From Ruminococcus flavefaciens ND2009 (GTDB lineage: Bacteria > Bacillota > Clostridia > Oscillospirales > Ruminococcaceae), in NCBI RefSeq assembly GCF_000621785.1, contig NZ_JHXI01000017.1:1-64000 (forward strand): a DNA stretch of 64,000 nucleotides. The letters run 5' to 3'. Under the pieces are notes generated by a model, which saw nothing but the letters and a program-made list of their open reading frames with translations, was not told the origin of the DNA and searched no databases. Positions 8,258 through 16,054 of the stretch are shown piece by piece; the first letter of the stretch is position 1, and each line of letters starts with the position of its first letter. Both the position numbers and the translations under genes were made by a program.

Positions 8258-9553
8258 TCAGCTTCTGTAATCACCGTTTATCTTTACGTAATCATATGTG
8301 AGGTCACAGCCCCAGGTGATGGCTTTGCCCTTGCCGTCGCCCAGAGAGATAAGGATCTTGATCTCCTCCTCCTTGAGTATCCTCTTGGCTATCTCCTCGG
8401 AGAACTCTATAACGCAGCCCTTGCGTCCGAGAGGGATAACTCCGCCCTCAGAAGCCATTTCCACGTCGACCTTGCTTATATCGAAATCGGCGTCGGCATA
8501 GCCAAGTGCGCAGTAGATACGTCCTGCGTTGGCGTCCTCGCCGAAGATCATAGCCTTGATGAGGCTTGAGGTGACGACCGATTTAGCCACGGTCTCTGCG
8601 ATCTCGTCGGTCTCTGCACCTCTTACAGCGCACTCGATGAGCTTTGTAGCGCCCTCGCCGTCCCTTGCCATCATTCTTGCAAGGTTCATCATTATAGCGT
8701 AGAGAGCGTGTCTGAACTTCTCATACTCGCCGTCCTCGGCAGTTACAGGCTTGTTGCCTGCCTCGCCGGAAGCCATGATGCAGACCATATCGTTTGTGGA
8801 GGTATCTCCGTCAACGCTTACACGGTTGAGAGTAACCTTGATGATGTCGCTGAGAGCCAGCTGTATCATCTCGGGAGAAATGTCGGCATCGGTGGTGAGG
8901 AAGGTAAGTGTGGTAGCCATATTGGGGTGGATCATTCCGCTTCCCTTGAGCATACCGCCCATGGTGCAGGTCTTTCCGCCCAGCTCGAACTGAACAGCTA
9001 TCTCCTTCTCGCGGGTATCGGTGGTCATGATAGCCTCAAGAGCTCTCTTGTTGCCGTCGTAGGTAAGACCGCCTGCCAGGTCGTCCATAGCGTTTGCGAT
9101 GGGCTCGATGGGGAGCACCTGACCGATAACGCCTGTGGATGCCACGATAACGTCGTTCTCGTCGATGCCCAGAGCCTTTGCAGCCAGCTGACACATCTTT
9201 GTTGCCTTCTCAACGCCGTCGGGGTTGCAGGTATTGGCATTTACCGAGTTAACGATAACAGCCTTTGCCTTGCCGTCCTTGATATGCTCCTTTGTTACGA
9301 GTATGGGAGCGCCCTTTACCTTGTTTGTTGTATATACAGCAGCAGCGCTGCACATCTTGTCTGCAACTATGAGTGCAAGGTCGTTTTTCTTCTTGGCTGT
9401 GGGAAGTGCGTTGTTTGCAGCTGCATTTGCCCCGTCCATGTCATTCAGGGGCTTGTGGGCAAGACCGCACTGAACACCGTTGGCTTTAAAGCCTTTGGCT
9501 GCGCAAACTCCTCCCTCAACAAAGGTGATACCCTTTACATCAACCAGCTTCAT
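8258..9553 (-). CDS. argJ: glutamate N-acetyltransferase/amino-acid N-acetyltransferase
   Basis: Transfers acetyl from N-acetylornithine to glutamate, recycling the acetyl group. Many ArgJ also use acetyl-CoA, which would explain why no argA is present. It is 431 residues from MKLVDVKG. The reading frame extends 13 codons further, but AAGGAGG lies nine bases before the ATG at 9553. The self-cleavage site is in HPNMATTL (A213/T214), giving alpha and beta chains with T214 as nucleophile. KGSGMI precedes it as in the family. The start overlaps the end of the CdiI-like gene by 14 bases. Confidence 0.96.
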   Translation of the reverse strand: MKLVDVKGITFVEGGVCAAKGFKANGVQCGLAHKPLNDMDGANAAANNALPTAKKKNDLALIVADKMCSAAAVYTTNKVKGAPILVTKEHIKDGKAKAVIVNSVNANTCNPDGVEKATKMCQLAAKALGIDENDVIVASTGVIGQVLPIEPIANAMDDLAGGLTYDGNKRALEAIMTTDTREKEIAVQFELGGKTCTMGGMLKGSGMIHPNMATTLTFLTTDADISPEMIQLALSDIIKVTLNRVSVDGDTSTNDMVCIMASGEAGNKPVTAEDGEYEKFRHALYAIMMNLARMMARDGEGATKLIECAVRGAETDEIAETVAKSVVTSSLIKAMIFGEDANAGRIYCALGYADADFDISKVDVEMASEGGVIPLGRKGCVIEFSEEIAKRILKEEEIKILISLGDGKGKAITWGCDLTYDYVKINGDYRS

Positions 9554-9968
9554 GCTCTGTTTCCTCCTTGATCTTCTTTGCGAATTTCGCAACTATATCC
9601 ATATATTCCTCTTTTGCCGACTCACTTTCCCAGTTGTGGGACTTTGCCATGAGGGCAGCGTTCTCCAGAACGGGCTGTACCTGCTGATAGTAGAGTCTGA
9701 GATACTTCTCCTTGCCCATAAAGAGGTTGTACATCAGCTGTCCCTCGAACATCTCACCGATGAAGGGATCATCGCTGAGCATTTCGATAGCTCTCTTGAT
9801 AGCCACCTTCGAGCATATCTTCTGGCGGAGCATACGGCTGACGTCAGAGACATTGAGCTGATCCTTTGTCTTTTCCATGATAGTGTTGAACCACTCGTCA
9901 ACGGTATAGTCGATACCGTCGTCCTCGATGAGATCGTATTCATAGATCTCTCTAAGCTTTTTACTCAT
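9540..9968 (-). CDS. CdiI_2-like protein (possible immunity family)
   Basis: A 142-residue helical protein. The core LNVSDVSRMLRQ followed by AIEMLSDDPFIGEMFEGQLM (about residues 38-78) has the pattern of contact-dependent-inhibition immunity proteins of the CdiI_2 type. In these, an RQ motif is followed by the phrase AxxxLxxDPxxxxxxxGxL. No toxin is adjacent; it sits between argC and argJ and overlaps argJ by 14 bases, so it is translated with the arginine genes. Either an orphan immunity gene or a domesticated helical protein. The family assignment is from memory of the pattern. Confidence 0.5.
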   Translation of the reverse strand: MSKKLREIYEYDLIEDDGIDYTVDEWFNTIMEKTKDQLNVSDVSRMLRQKICSKVAIKRAIEMLSDDPFIGEMFEGQLMYNLFMGKEKYLRLYYQQVQPVLENAALMAKSHNWESESAKEEYMDIVAKFAKKIKEETEHEAG

Positions 9969-9995
9969 TGTTATTCCCCCCGATATGAAATCACA

Positions 9996-10949
9996 TCATA
10001 TTAAACCTGTTGTCTCGTCGATACCCATCATGATGTTGAGGCACTGAACGGCTGCGCCGCTTGCGCCCTTTCCCAGGTTGTCGAGACGTGAGCAGAGGAG
10101 TATCTGCTCGTCATTGCCGAAAACGAATACCTGCATTTTGTTCTGTCCGCTGAGAGTATTCGATGCAAGGAAGAAGCTCTTCTGCTCCTCTGCGGACATA
10201 AGAGGCATGACCTCTATCATGTTTGCGCCTGAGTAATGCTTTTTATACATCTCATGGACCTGCTCTGCGGTGACCTTTTTGTCAAGCATTCTCGTCTGGA
10301 GGGGAACGCTTACCACCATGCCGCTGTAATAGTCGCAGACCATGGGATTGAACATGGGAGTGTAGGTGAGTCCCGAAACAGCCTTCATCTCCGGCAGGTG
10401 CTTGTGCTGCTGAGAGAGTGCGTACTGACGGGGGCTGTTGAACTCATAGGGCTTATCCTCGCCCTCATATACTGCGATAGCCTTCTTGCCTGCTCCGCTG
10501 TAGCCCGATGTGGCATAGGCGAATACGGGAAAGTCCGCAGGAATGATACCGTTGTTTACCAGCGGATATACTATTGAAGCAAAGCCGCTTGCATAGCAGC
10601 CGGGAACAGCTACTCTGTTGGAGTTCTCTATCTTTGCCCTGTGTGCGGGAGAGAGCTCCGGGAAGCCGTAAGCCCAGTCGGGATTTGTGCGGTGAGCCGT
10701 AGAGGCGTCGATGATACGGACATGGTCGTTGTCCTTGTCAATGAAGGACACAGCCTCTATGGAAGCGGCATCAGGCAGACAGAGGAAAACATAGTCTGCG
10801 CTGTTTATAAGTCTTGCACGCTCGGCAGGGTCCTTTCTCAGCTCCTCGCTGATCTTCATGATCTCAACGTCGTTTCTTCCCTTGAAACGCTCCTGTATCT
10901 TGAGACCTGTGGTACCTTCCTGACCGTCTATATATACTTTAACTGACAT
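9996..10949 (-). CDS. argC: N-acetyl-gamma-glutamyl-phosphate reductase (short, type 2)
   Basis: NADPH-dependent reduction of acetylglutamyl phosphate to the semialdehyde. At 317 residues from MSVKVYIDGQEGTTG it belongs to the shorter ArgC type rather than the ~345-residue type. GQEGTTG (9-15) is the nucleotide loop and C118 in VAVPGCYASG is the catalytic cysteine. The open frame continues 39 codons upstream, but that part reads through a three-hairpin repeat. GGAGG lies before the ATG at 10949, so the extension is not counted. Confidence 0.95.
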   Translation of the reverse strand: MSVKVYIDGQEGTTGLKIQERFKGRNDVEIMKISEELRKDPAERARLINSADYVFLCLPDAASIEAVSFIDKDNDHVRIIDASTAHRTNPDWAYGFPELSPAHRAKIENSNRVAVPGCYASGFASIVYPLVNNGIIPADFPVFAYATSGYSGAGKKAIAVYEGEDKPYEFNSPRQYALSQQHKHLPEMKAVSGLTYTPMFNPMVCDYYSGMVVSVPLQTRMLDKKVTAEQVHEMYKKHYSGANMIEVMPLMSAEEQKSFFLASNTLSGQNKMQVFVFGNDEQILLCSRLDNLGKGASGAAVQCLNIMMGIDETTGLI

Positions 10950-11011
10950 TGTATTTTCCTCCGTTTTCATGTCTTTCATAGTGGGCATCTTCACCTGCGA
11001 AGTGCCTGTTG

Positions 11012-11095
11012 TATCCGGGGCTCTGCCCCGAACCCTGCAAGGGCTGTCAGCCCTTGACCTGACCAAAGGGGTAGTGACCCCTTTGGAATCCTTTT
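11012..11095. repeat. three-hairpin intergenic repeat
   Basis: Three consecutive perfect hairpins: CGGGG/CCCCG (11016-11030), AAGGGCT/AGCCCTT (11039-11055) and CCAAAGGGG/CCCCTTTGG (11063-11086). This is the style of dispersed palindromic repeats found in many clostridial genomes. It lies in the leader of argC and would fold strongly in the transcript. A short threefold GGCTAA run follows at 11118-11140. Confidence 0.7.
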
Positions 11096-11142
11096 CATAT
11101 GCTCAACCGTCTTCTAAGGGCTAAAGGCTAATGGCTAAAAGT

Positions 11143-11391
11143 TCACTTCCTGCGCTTGCCGACCTTTCTCTCATACTTTGCACGCTTGGGGTCCTTGGTA
11201 TCGGACTTGTCCTCTATCATTGAGTGCCATACGCTTATGCTCAGCGTGATTATTACTATGAGACCGAACCAGAACAAGTGGGCGCTGGGTATCACTGCCA
11301 CCCAGAGTCCCATTACCAGCTCGCCCAGTCCCCATATAACGCCCATGAGGATAGCGAGACCGATAGTAAAGGTGATGTCCTTTTTCTTCAT
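11143..11391 (-). CDS. small two-helix membrane protein
   Basis: An 82-residue protein with helices at about 8-33 and 37-55 and a highly basic tail (KRAKYERKVGKRRK) predicted to face the cytosol. It starts one base after the argH stop and is therefore translationally coupled to it. No family recognised. The strong hydrophobic pattern, positive-inside tail and tight spacing argue that it is real. Confidence 0.6.
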   Translation of the reverse strand: MKKKDITFTIGLAILMGVIWGLGELVMGLWVAVIPSAHLFWFGLIVIITLSISVWHSMIEDKSDTKDPKRAKYERKVGKRRK

Positions 11392-11392
11392 A

Positions 11393-12772
11393 TCAGAGAC
11401 CCAGTGCCTTCTCCGCCAGAGCTATCTGCTCCTTTACAGCGTCAGGAGAGGGACCACCCTCCGACTTGCGCTCACGGACGCAGGTATCAAGGCTGATAGC
11501 CTCGTAAACGTCCTCGGTAAAGAGGTCTGTCATAGCCTGATAGTCCTCAAGGGGAAGGGTCTCGAGAGTGAGCCCCTTCTCGATGCACTGTGCAACGAGG
11601 GTTCCTGTTATCTTGTAAGCGTCACGGAATGGCATACCCTTCTTTACCAGGTAGTCTGCGCAGTCCGTAGCGTTTATGAAGCCCTTTGCGGCAGCGTGTC
11701 TCATGTTGTCCTTGAGTACGCGCATAGTTGCCAGCATGGGAGTGAATGTCTTTACGCAGAGCTTCACGTTGTCAACGGCGTCGAATATAGCCTCCTTGTC
11801 CTCCTGCATATCCTTGTTGTATGCAAGGGGAAGTCCCTTCATCATGGTGAGGAGGGTCATGAGGTCGCCGTTCACTCTGCCTGTCTTTCCGCGGATAAGC
11901 TCCGTAACATCGGGGTTCTTCTTCTGGGGCATGATGGAGGAGCCTGTTGCAAAGGCGTCGTCAAGCTCCACGAACTTGAACTCCCATGAACACCAGAGGA
12001 TTATTTCCTCGGAAAAACGTGAGAGATGTGTCATGAGCAGTGACAGAGCGCAGCCCAGCTCCACACAGTAGTCCCTGTCGGAAACGCCGTCAAGGCTGTT
12101 GGGCATGGGAGCCGTAAAGCCGAGAAGCTCAGAGGTCTGCTTTCTGTTGGTCTTATATGTAGTACCTGCAAGAGCGCCGCTGCCAAGGGGGCAGTAGTTC
12201 ATTCTCTTTGCGGTATCCTGAAGTCTTTCCATATCGCGGAGGAGCATCCACACATACGCCATAAGGTGATGTGCAAGTGTGATGGGCTGTGCTCTCTGTA
12301 AATGAGTATATCCGGGCATTATGGTCTCGGTGTGATCCTTAGCCATATTCACCAGAGTAACAGCAAGCTCCTTCACCATAGCGTATATCTCGTCTATCTC
12401 GTCGCGGAGGTAGAGTCTCAGGTCAACTGCCACCTGATCGTTTCTTGAACGTGAGGTGTGGAGTCTCTTTCCAACGTCGCCGAGGCGCTTTGTAAGCTCT
12501 GCCTCAACGAACATATGGATATCCTCGGCGTTGGGGTCAAGCTCCAGCTTGCCGCTGTCGATGTCGGCGAGAATGCCCTTGAGCCCCTCAATGATAGTGA
12601 GGCTGTCCTCCTTAGTGATAATGCCGCAGTCTCCCAGCATGGTAGCGTGGGCGATACTGCCCTTTATATCGTGACGGTACATACGTCCGTCAAAGGCTAT
12701 TGAAGAATTGAAAGCGTTGACGCCTGCGTCCACCTGCTTTGAAAATCTTCCTGCCCACATCATATCTGCCAT
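11393..12772 (-). CDS. argH: argininosuccinate lyase
   Basis: Splits argininosuccinate to arginine and fumarate, the last step of the pathway. At 459 residues it has family length. Fumarase-superfamily motifs are TSRSRNDQ at 106-113, THLQRAQP at 156-163 and the signature GSSIMPQKKNPD at 277-288, which carries the catalytic serine loop. The ATG at 12772 follows AAAGGAG. It stands 26 bases after a GNAT gene and is coupled to the small membrane protein downstream. Confidence 0.97.
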   Translation of the reverse strand: MADMMWAGRFSKQVDAGVNAFNSSIAFDGRMYRHDIKGSIAHATMLGDCGIITKEDSLTIIEGLKGILADIDSGKLELDPNAEDIHMFVEAELTKRLGDVGKRLHTSRSRNDQVAVDLRLYLRDEIDEIYAMVKELAVTLVNMAKDHTETIMPGYTHLQRAQPITLAHHLMAYVWMLLRDMERLQDTAKRMNYCPLGSGALAGTTYKTNRKQTSELLGFTAPMPNSLDGVSDRDYCVELGCALSLLMTHLSRFSEEIILWCSWEFKFVELDDAFATGSSIMPQKKNPDVTELIRGKTGRVNGDLMTLLTMMKGLPLAYNKDMQEDKEAIFDAVDNVKLCVKTFTPMLATMRVLKDNMRHAAAKGFINATDCADYLVKKGMPFRDAYKITGTLVAQCIEKGLTLETLPLEDYQAMTDLFTEDVYEAISLDTCVRERKSEGGPSPDAVKEQIALAEKALGL

Positions 12773-12798
12773 AGTTTTACTCCTTTATGTGTCTATTC

Positions 12799-13221
12799 TT
12801 ATAATATCTCAATGTATTTATTCCTGTAGAAAAGGTCCTCACGGACAGTGAATCCCATATGCTCCCAGAACTGATTTCCGTTTTCGTTGTGGGTGAACAC
12901 CACAAGGAGAACCTTCTGTATGCCTTCTTTTTTCAGAGCCTCCATAGCGCTTTCCACCAGCATTCTGCCGATGCCCTGTCCGCGGTATTCGGGAGCTACA
13001 ACAACATGGTGAAAGATACCTCTTCGTCCGTCGTGACCTGCGAGGATAGTGCCGATTATTTTACCGTTTTCCTCGGCAACAAAGCTTGTTGTGGGGTTGC
13101 GTTTCAGGTATCTTGTGAAGCCCTCTGCACTATCGTCCACAGGATTTGTGCCCTCGTGGTCTGTCCAGCACTCATTTACGCCGTCCCAGTCATTGATGGT
13201 CATAAGTCTTATCTTTACCAT
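12799..13221 (-). CDS. GNAT-family N-acetyltransferase
   Basis: A 140-residue single GNAT domain. The acetyl-CoA loop is VVAPEYRGQGIGRMLVESA at about 75-93 (R/Q-x-x-G-x-G/A motif), and the C-terminal FWEHMGFTVRE strand is typical. The substrate is unknown. Its place between argG and argH suggests an amino-acid-related substrate or a contribution to acetylglutamate supply, but nothing in the sequence proves this. Confidence 0.8.
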   Translation of the reverse strand: MVKIRLMTINDWDGVNECWTDHEGTNPVDDSAEGFTRYLKRNPTTSFVAEENGKIIGTILAGHDGRRGIFHHVVVAPEYRGQGIGRMLVESAMEALKKEGIQKVLLVVFTHNENGNQFWEHMGFTVREDLFYRNKYIEIL

Positions 13222-13239
13222 ATTCTCGCCCCCCTTTTT

Positions 13240-13331
13240 ATTTCATAATTCATAATGCTCAATTCATAATAATTCATTCAGCTAACGCTCCAATTATGCA
13301 TTATGCATTATGAATTATGCATTCTATTAAA
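13240..13331. repeat. AT-rich palindromic repeat
   Basis: A run of ATTCATAAT and ATTATGCAT words. The left part is AATTCATAATTCATAATGCT; it is answered on the right by ATTATGCATTATGAATTATG, so the two arms can pair. It lies between the argG terminator hairpin and the GNAT gene. It resembles a small dispersed repeat rather than coding sequence. Confidence 0.5.
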
Positions 13332-13337
13332 TCGTAA

Positions 13338-13363
13338 CAGGCAGGAGAAGGCTCCCCTGCCTG
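13338..13363 (-). terminator. hairpin after argG
   Basis: Eight-base perfect stem CAGGCAGG/CCTGCCTG about 37 bases downstream of the argG stop. The minus-strand sequence after it (TTACGATTTAAT) is only weakly T-rich, so termination may be partial. This would allow read-through into the GNAT gene and argH. Confidence 0.5.
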
Positions 13364-13399
13364 AAACTGATATATACTTATATTGCGGCTGAAAGAGAA

Positions 13400-14635
13400 T
13401 TACTTGTTGTTTCTCTTCTTGTCAAGCTGAGCTCTAACCTTTATCGGGAGACCGAAAAGGTTGATGAAGCCTGCTGCGTCAGCCTGATTGTAAACCTCAT
13501 CCTCATCGAATGTGGCAACTTCCTCATCGTAGAGAGTATAGGGTGAAGTTACGCCTGCGTTGATGATGTTGCCCTTGTAGAGCTTGAGCTTAACGTCGCC
13601 TGTAACTCTCTCCTGAGTCTTGTCAACGAAAGCTGTGAGAGCTTCACGGAGAGGTGTGTACCACTGACCGTTGTAAACGATGTCAGCGAACTTGATTCCG
13701 AGGTACTGCTTAACACGAGCTGTCTCCTTGTCGAGAGTGATGGTCTCGAGAACCTCGTGTGCATGGTAAAGGATAGCACCGCCGGGAGTCTCGTAAACGC
13801 CTCTTGACTTCATACCAACGAGACGGTTCTCAACCAGGTCAGCAAGACCGATACCGTTCTCGCCGCCCAGCTTGTTGAGAGCGGATACCATCTCAACGCC
13901 GTTGAGCTTCTTGCCGTCCAGCATTGTGGGAACGCCCTTCTCGAAGTGGAGAGTGATGTATGTGGGCTTGTCGGGAGCGTCGATAGGTGAAACGCCCATT
14001 TCGAGGAAGCCCTTCTTCTCGTACTGAGGCTCGTTTGCAGGATCCTCAAGGTCGAGACCCTCGTGTGAGAGGTGCCAGATGTTCTTGTCCTTGGAGTAGT
14101 TTGTCTCTCTGTTTATCTTCAGAGGAATGTTGTGAGCCTCTGCGTAGTCGATCTCCTCGTCACGGCTCTTGATGTCCCATTCTCTCCAGGGAGCGATGAT
14201 AGTCATTTCGGGAGCGAAAGCCTTGATAGCCAGCTCAAATCTTACCTGATCGTTGCCCTTTCCTGTGCAGCCGTGGCAGATAGCGTCAGCGCCCTCAGCC
14301 AGAGCGATCTCAGCGATACGCTTTGCGATGATGGGACGAGCGAATGATGTACCCAGCATATATCTGTTCTCATAGATAGCGCCTGCCTGAACTGTGGGGT
14401 AAACATAGTCCTGGATGAACTCCTCCTTGAGGTCTGCGATGATGAGCTTGGAAGCGCCTGTCTTGATAGCCTTCTCCTCGAGACCGTCGAGCTCTGTGCC
14501 CTGTCCTACGTCGCCTGAAACAGCGATAACTTCGCAGTTGTTGTAGTTTTCCTTGAGCCACGGAATGATGATAGATGTATCAAGACCGCCGGAATATGCG
14601 AGAACTACCTTTTTGATGTCCTTCTTATTAACCAT
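13400..14635 (-). CDS. argG: argininosuccinate synthase
   Basis: ATP-dependent joining of citrulline and aspartate. It has 411 residues from [10 protein letters not shown]. The PP-loop AYSGGLDTS is at 13-21, and the citrulline/aspartate-binding blocks [15 protein letters not shown] and APWREWD are present. The open frame continues 24 codons upstream, but AGGAGGTAATAACA immediately before the ATG at 14635 fixes the start. First gene of the arginine run, with its own promoter and ARG-box-like sites. Confidence 0.97.
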   Translation of the reverse strand: MVNKKDIKKVVLAYSGGLDTSIIIPWLKENYNNCEVIAVSGDVGQGTELDGLEEKAIKTGASKLIIADLKEEFIQDYVYPTVQAGAIYENRYMLGTSFARPIIAKRIAEIALAEGADAICHGCTGKGNDQVRFELAIKAFAPEMTIIAPWREWDIKSRDEEIDYAEAHNIPLKINRETNYSKDKNIWHLSHEGLDLEDPANEPQYEKKGFLEMGVSPIDAPDKPTYITLHFEKGVPTMLDGKKLNGVEMVSALNKLGGENGIGLADLVENRLVGMKSRGVYETPGGAILYHAHEVLETITLDKETARVKQYLGIKFADIVYNGQWYTPLREALTAFVDKTQERVTGDVKLKLYKGNIINAGVTSPYTLYDEEVATFDEDEVYNQADAAGFINLFGLPIKVRAQLDKKRNNK

Positions 14636-14695
14636 TGTTATTACCTCCTGGATATTGAGCGCCGTATCCACAGCGCGTATTTGCGATATAACTCT

Positions 14696-14723
14696 ATTAT
14701 ACAACATATGAAGATAATGTCAA
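14696..14723 (-). promoter_or_regulatory. argG promoter
   Basis: Minus-strand TTGACA (14718-14723), 16-base spacer, TATAAT (14696-14701), about 60 bases before the argG start. It is the only strong promoter in front of argG. Confidence 0.8.
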
Positions 14724-14728
14724 GAGTA

Positions 14729-14788
14729 TTTGCATAAATATTCATTTTAGCAATAAATATTCACGTTTATACGAATATTATTCATTTG
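14729..14788. promoter_or_regulatory. cluster of three ARG-box-like operators
   Basis: Three adjacent sites resemble the arginine-repressor box (an 18-base palindrome around GAATATTTATTC): TGCATAAATATTCATT (14731-14746), AATAAATATTCACG (14752-14765) and ACGAATATTATTCATTTG (14771-14788). They lie just upstream of the argG -35 box and about 125 bases before the mdh promoter. ArgR/AhrC binding is established for such boxes in Firmicutes; that they act here is inference. No argR gene is in the window. Confidence 0.65.
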
Positions 14789-14852
14789 TAAGCCGCAGGC
14801 GATCAGGTAGTACCAATTTTCTCTCTCATTAATCTCAGAGTGAAAAAGCTTT

Positions 14853-14941
14853 GTTAAATCAAGTAGTGTTTTGTATGAAATTCCGATTTTTCGTAAGAAC
14901 CGGTGATTTAACTTGATATTTTTATTCTTTACGATTATAAT
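14853..14941 (+). promoter_or_regulatory. mdh promoter with an upstream inverted repeat
   Basis: TTGATA (14913-14918), 17 bases, TATAAT (14936-14941) on the plus strand, followed by an 87-base leader before mdh. The -35 box overlaps one arm of a spaced inverted repeat: GTTAAATCA at 14853-14861 and TGATTTAAC at 14904-14912. The arms could be regulator half-sites. TTGTTAAAT recalls a Rex half-site, which would suit a dehydrogenase, but the spacing is too long for one Rex site. The rest of the argG-mdh gap (14789-14852, 14942-15028) shows nothing further. Confidence 0.65.
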
Positions 14942-15028
14942 TATGTTGTATATAGCTCTGCAAAGCGCTAAAGACTATAGAGATAAAAGGCAGAGTATTC
15001 CCTATTTTTAAGTATGGAGGTCTATATT

Positions 15029-15973
15029 ATGGCTGAAAAGAACGGAACGAAGATAACTATACTCGGCGCAGGCAATGTAGGCGCATCTGTGGCTTACACA
15101 TTCGCTGTTGCAGGTACCTGCTCCGACATCGTACTCGTTGACATAAACAAGGCAAAGGCAAAGGGCGAGGCTATGGATATCCGCCAGGGCGTATCCTTCG
15201 GCGAGAACGTTGAGGTATTCGACGGCGGCTATGAGGACGCCAAGGACTCAGACATCGTAGTTGTTACCCTCGGTCTTGCAAGAAAGCCCGGTCAGACACG
15301 TCTTGATCTTGCTCAGACCAATGTCAATATCATCAAGGAAGTTATGCCCCAGGTGGCTAAGTACGCTCCCGACGCTATCTATGTAGTTGTCAGCAACCCT
15401 GTTGATATCCTTACATACACCATACTCAAGTGCACGGACTTAAAGCCCAATCAGGTAATCGGTTCGGGTACAGCCCTCGACACTTCACGTCTCCGCTCCA
15501 TCATCGCCGATCATGTGGGACTCTCTCCCAACAGCATCCACGCTTACGTTTTCGGCGAGCACGGTGACTCCTCATTCATTCCCTGGTCCATCATGAACAT
15601 CGCAGGCGTTCCTGTTGATGAGTACTGCGCTGATCAGGATCACGCAAACCTTGACGAGGACGAGATCATTGATGAGGTCCGCAAGGCAGGCGCTGAGGTC
15701 ATCAAGAGAAAGGGCGCTACATTCTACGCTATCGCAATGAGCGTAAACAAGATCTGTGACACTGTTCTCCGTGACTCAAAGAACATCATCACAGTTTCAA
15801 CTATGATAAATGACAGATACGGCATCAGCGATGTATGCCTCAGCCTTCCCTGCGTTATCGGAAGCAACGGTATCGAGAGAGAGGTATCTCCCAAGCTCAA
15901 CGACGCAGAGATAGAGAAGCTTCAGGCAAGCGCAAAGGCACTGAGAAGCGTTATCGACCAGATCGAGTTCTGA
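15029..15973 (+). CDS. mdh: malate dehydrogenase (LDH/MDH superfamily)
   Basis: A 314-residue NAD-dependent 2-hydroxyacid dehydrogenase. NAD loop GAGNVG at 13-18, D39 for the NAD ribose, catalytic H178 in GEHGDS. The substrate-loop motif is LARKPGQTR, with R85 where lactate dehydrogenases carry glutamine (NQKPGETR in Bacillus). Arginine there is the malate/oxaloacetate determinant, so malate dehydrogenase is predicted although overall similarity may suggest LDH. The start MAEKNG is chosen because GGAGG lies nine bases upstream, inside a longer frame beginning at 15014. The malic enzyme gene follows. Confidence 0.85.
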   Translation: MAEKNGTKITILGAGNVGASVAYTFAVAGTCSDIVLVDINKAKAKGEAMDIRQGVSFGENVEVFDGGYEDAKDSDIVVVTLGLARKPGQTRLDLAQTNVNIIKEVMPQVAKYAPDAIYVVVSNPVDILTYTILKCTDLKPNQVIGSGTALDTSRLRSIIADHVGLSPNSIHAYVFGEHGDSSFIPWSIMNIAGVPVDEYCADQDHANLDEDEIIDEVRKAGAEVIKRKGATFYAIAMSVNKICDTVLRDSKNIITVSTMINDRYGISDVCLSLPCVIGSNGIEREVSPKLNDAEIEKLQASAKALRSVIDQIEF

Positions 15974-16054
15974 TCGCCGTCCCCAATATGTAAATCATCG
16001 GCGGAGGGCTTATGTTCTCCGCCTTAAAACTGTAATAACGAAAGGAATAAACAT

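Noticed and set aside
9996..11066. Long N-terminal extension of ArgC
   Set aside because: The extra 39 codons lie in the hairpin repeat, and the ribosome site fits the later ATG.
15014..15973. L-lactate dehydrogenase call
   Set aside because: The substrate-specificity residue is arginine (R85), as in malate dehydrogenases, and malic enzyme is adjacent.
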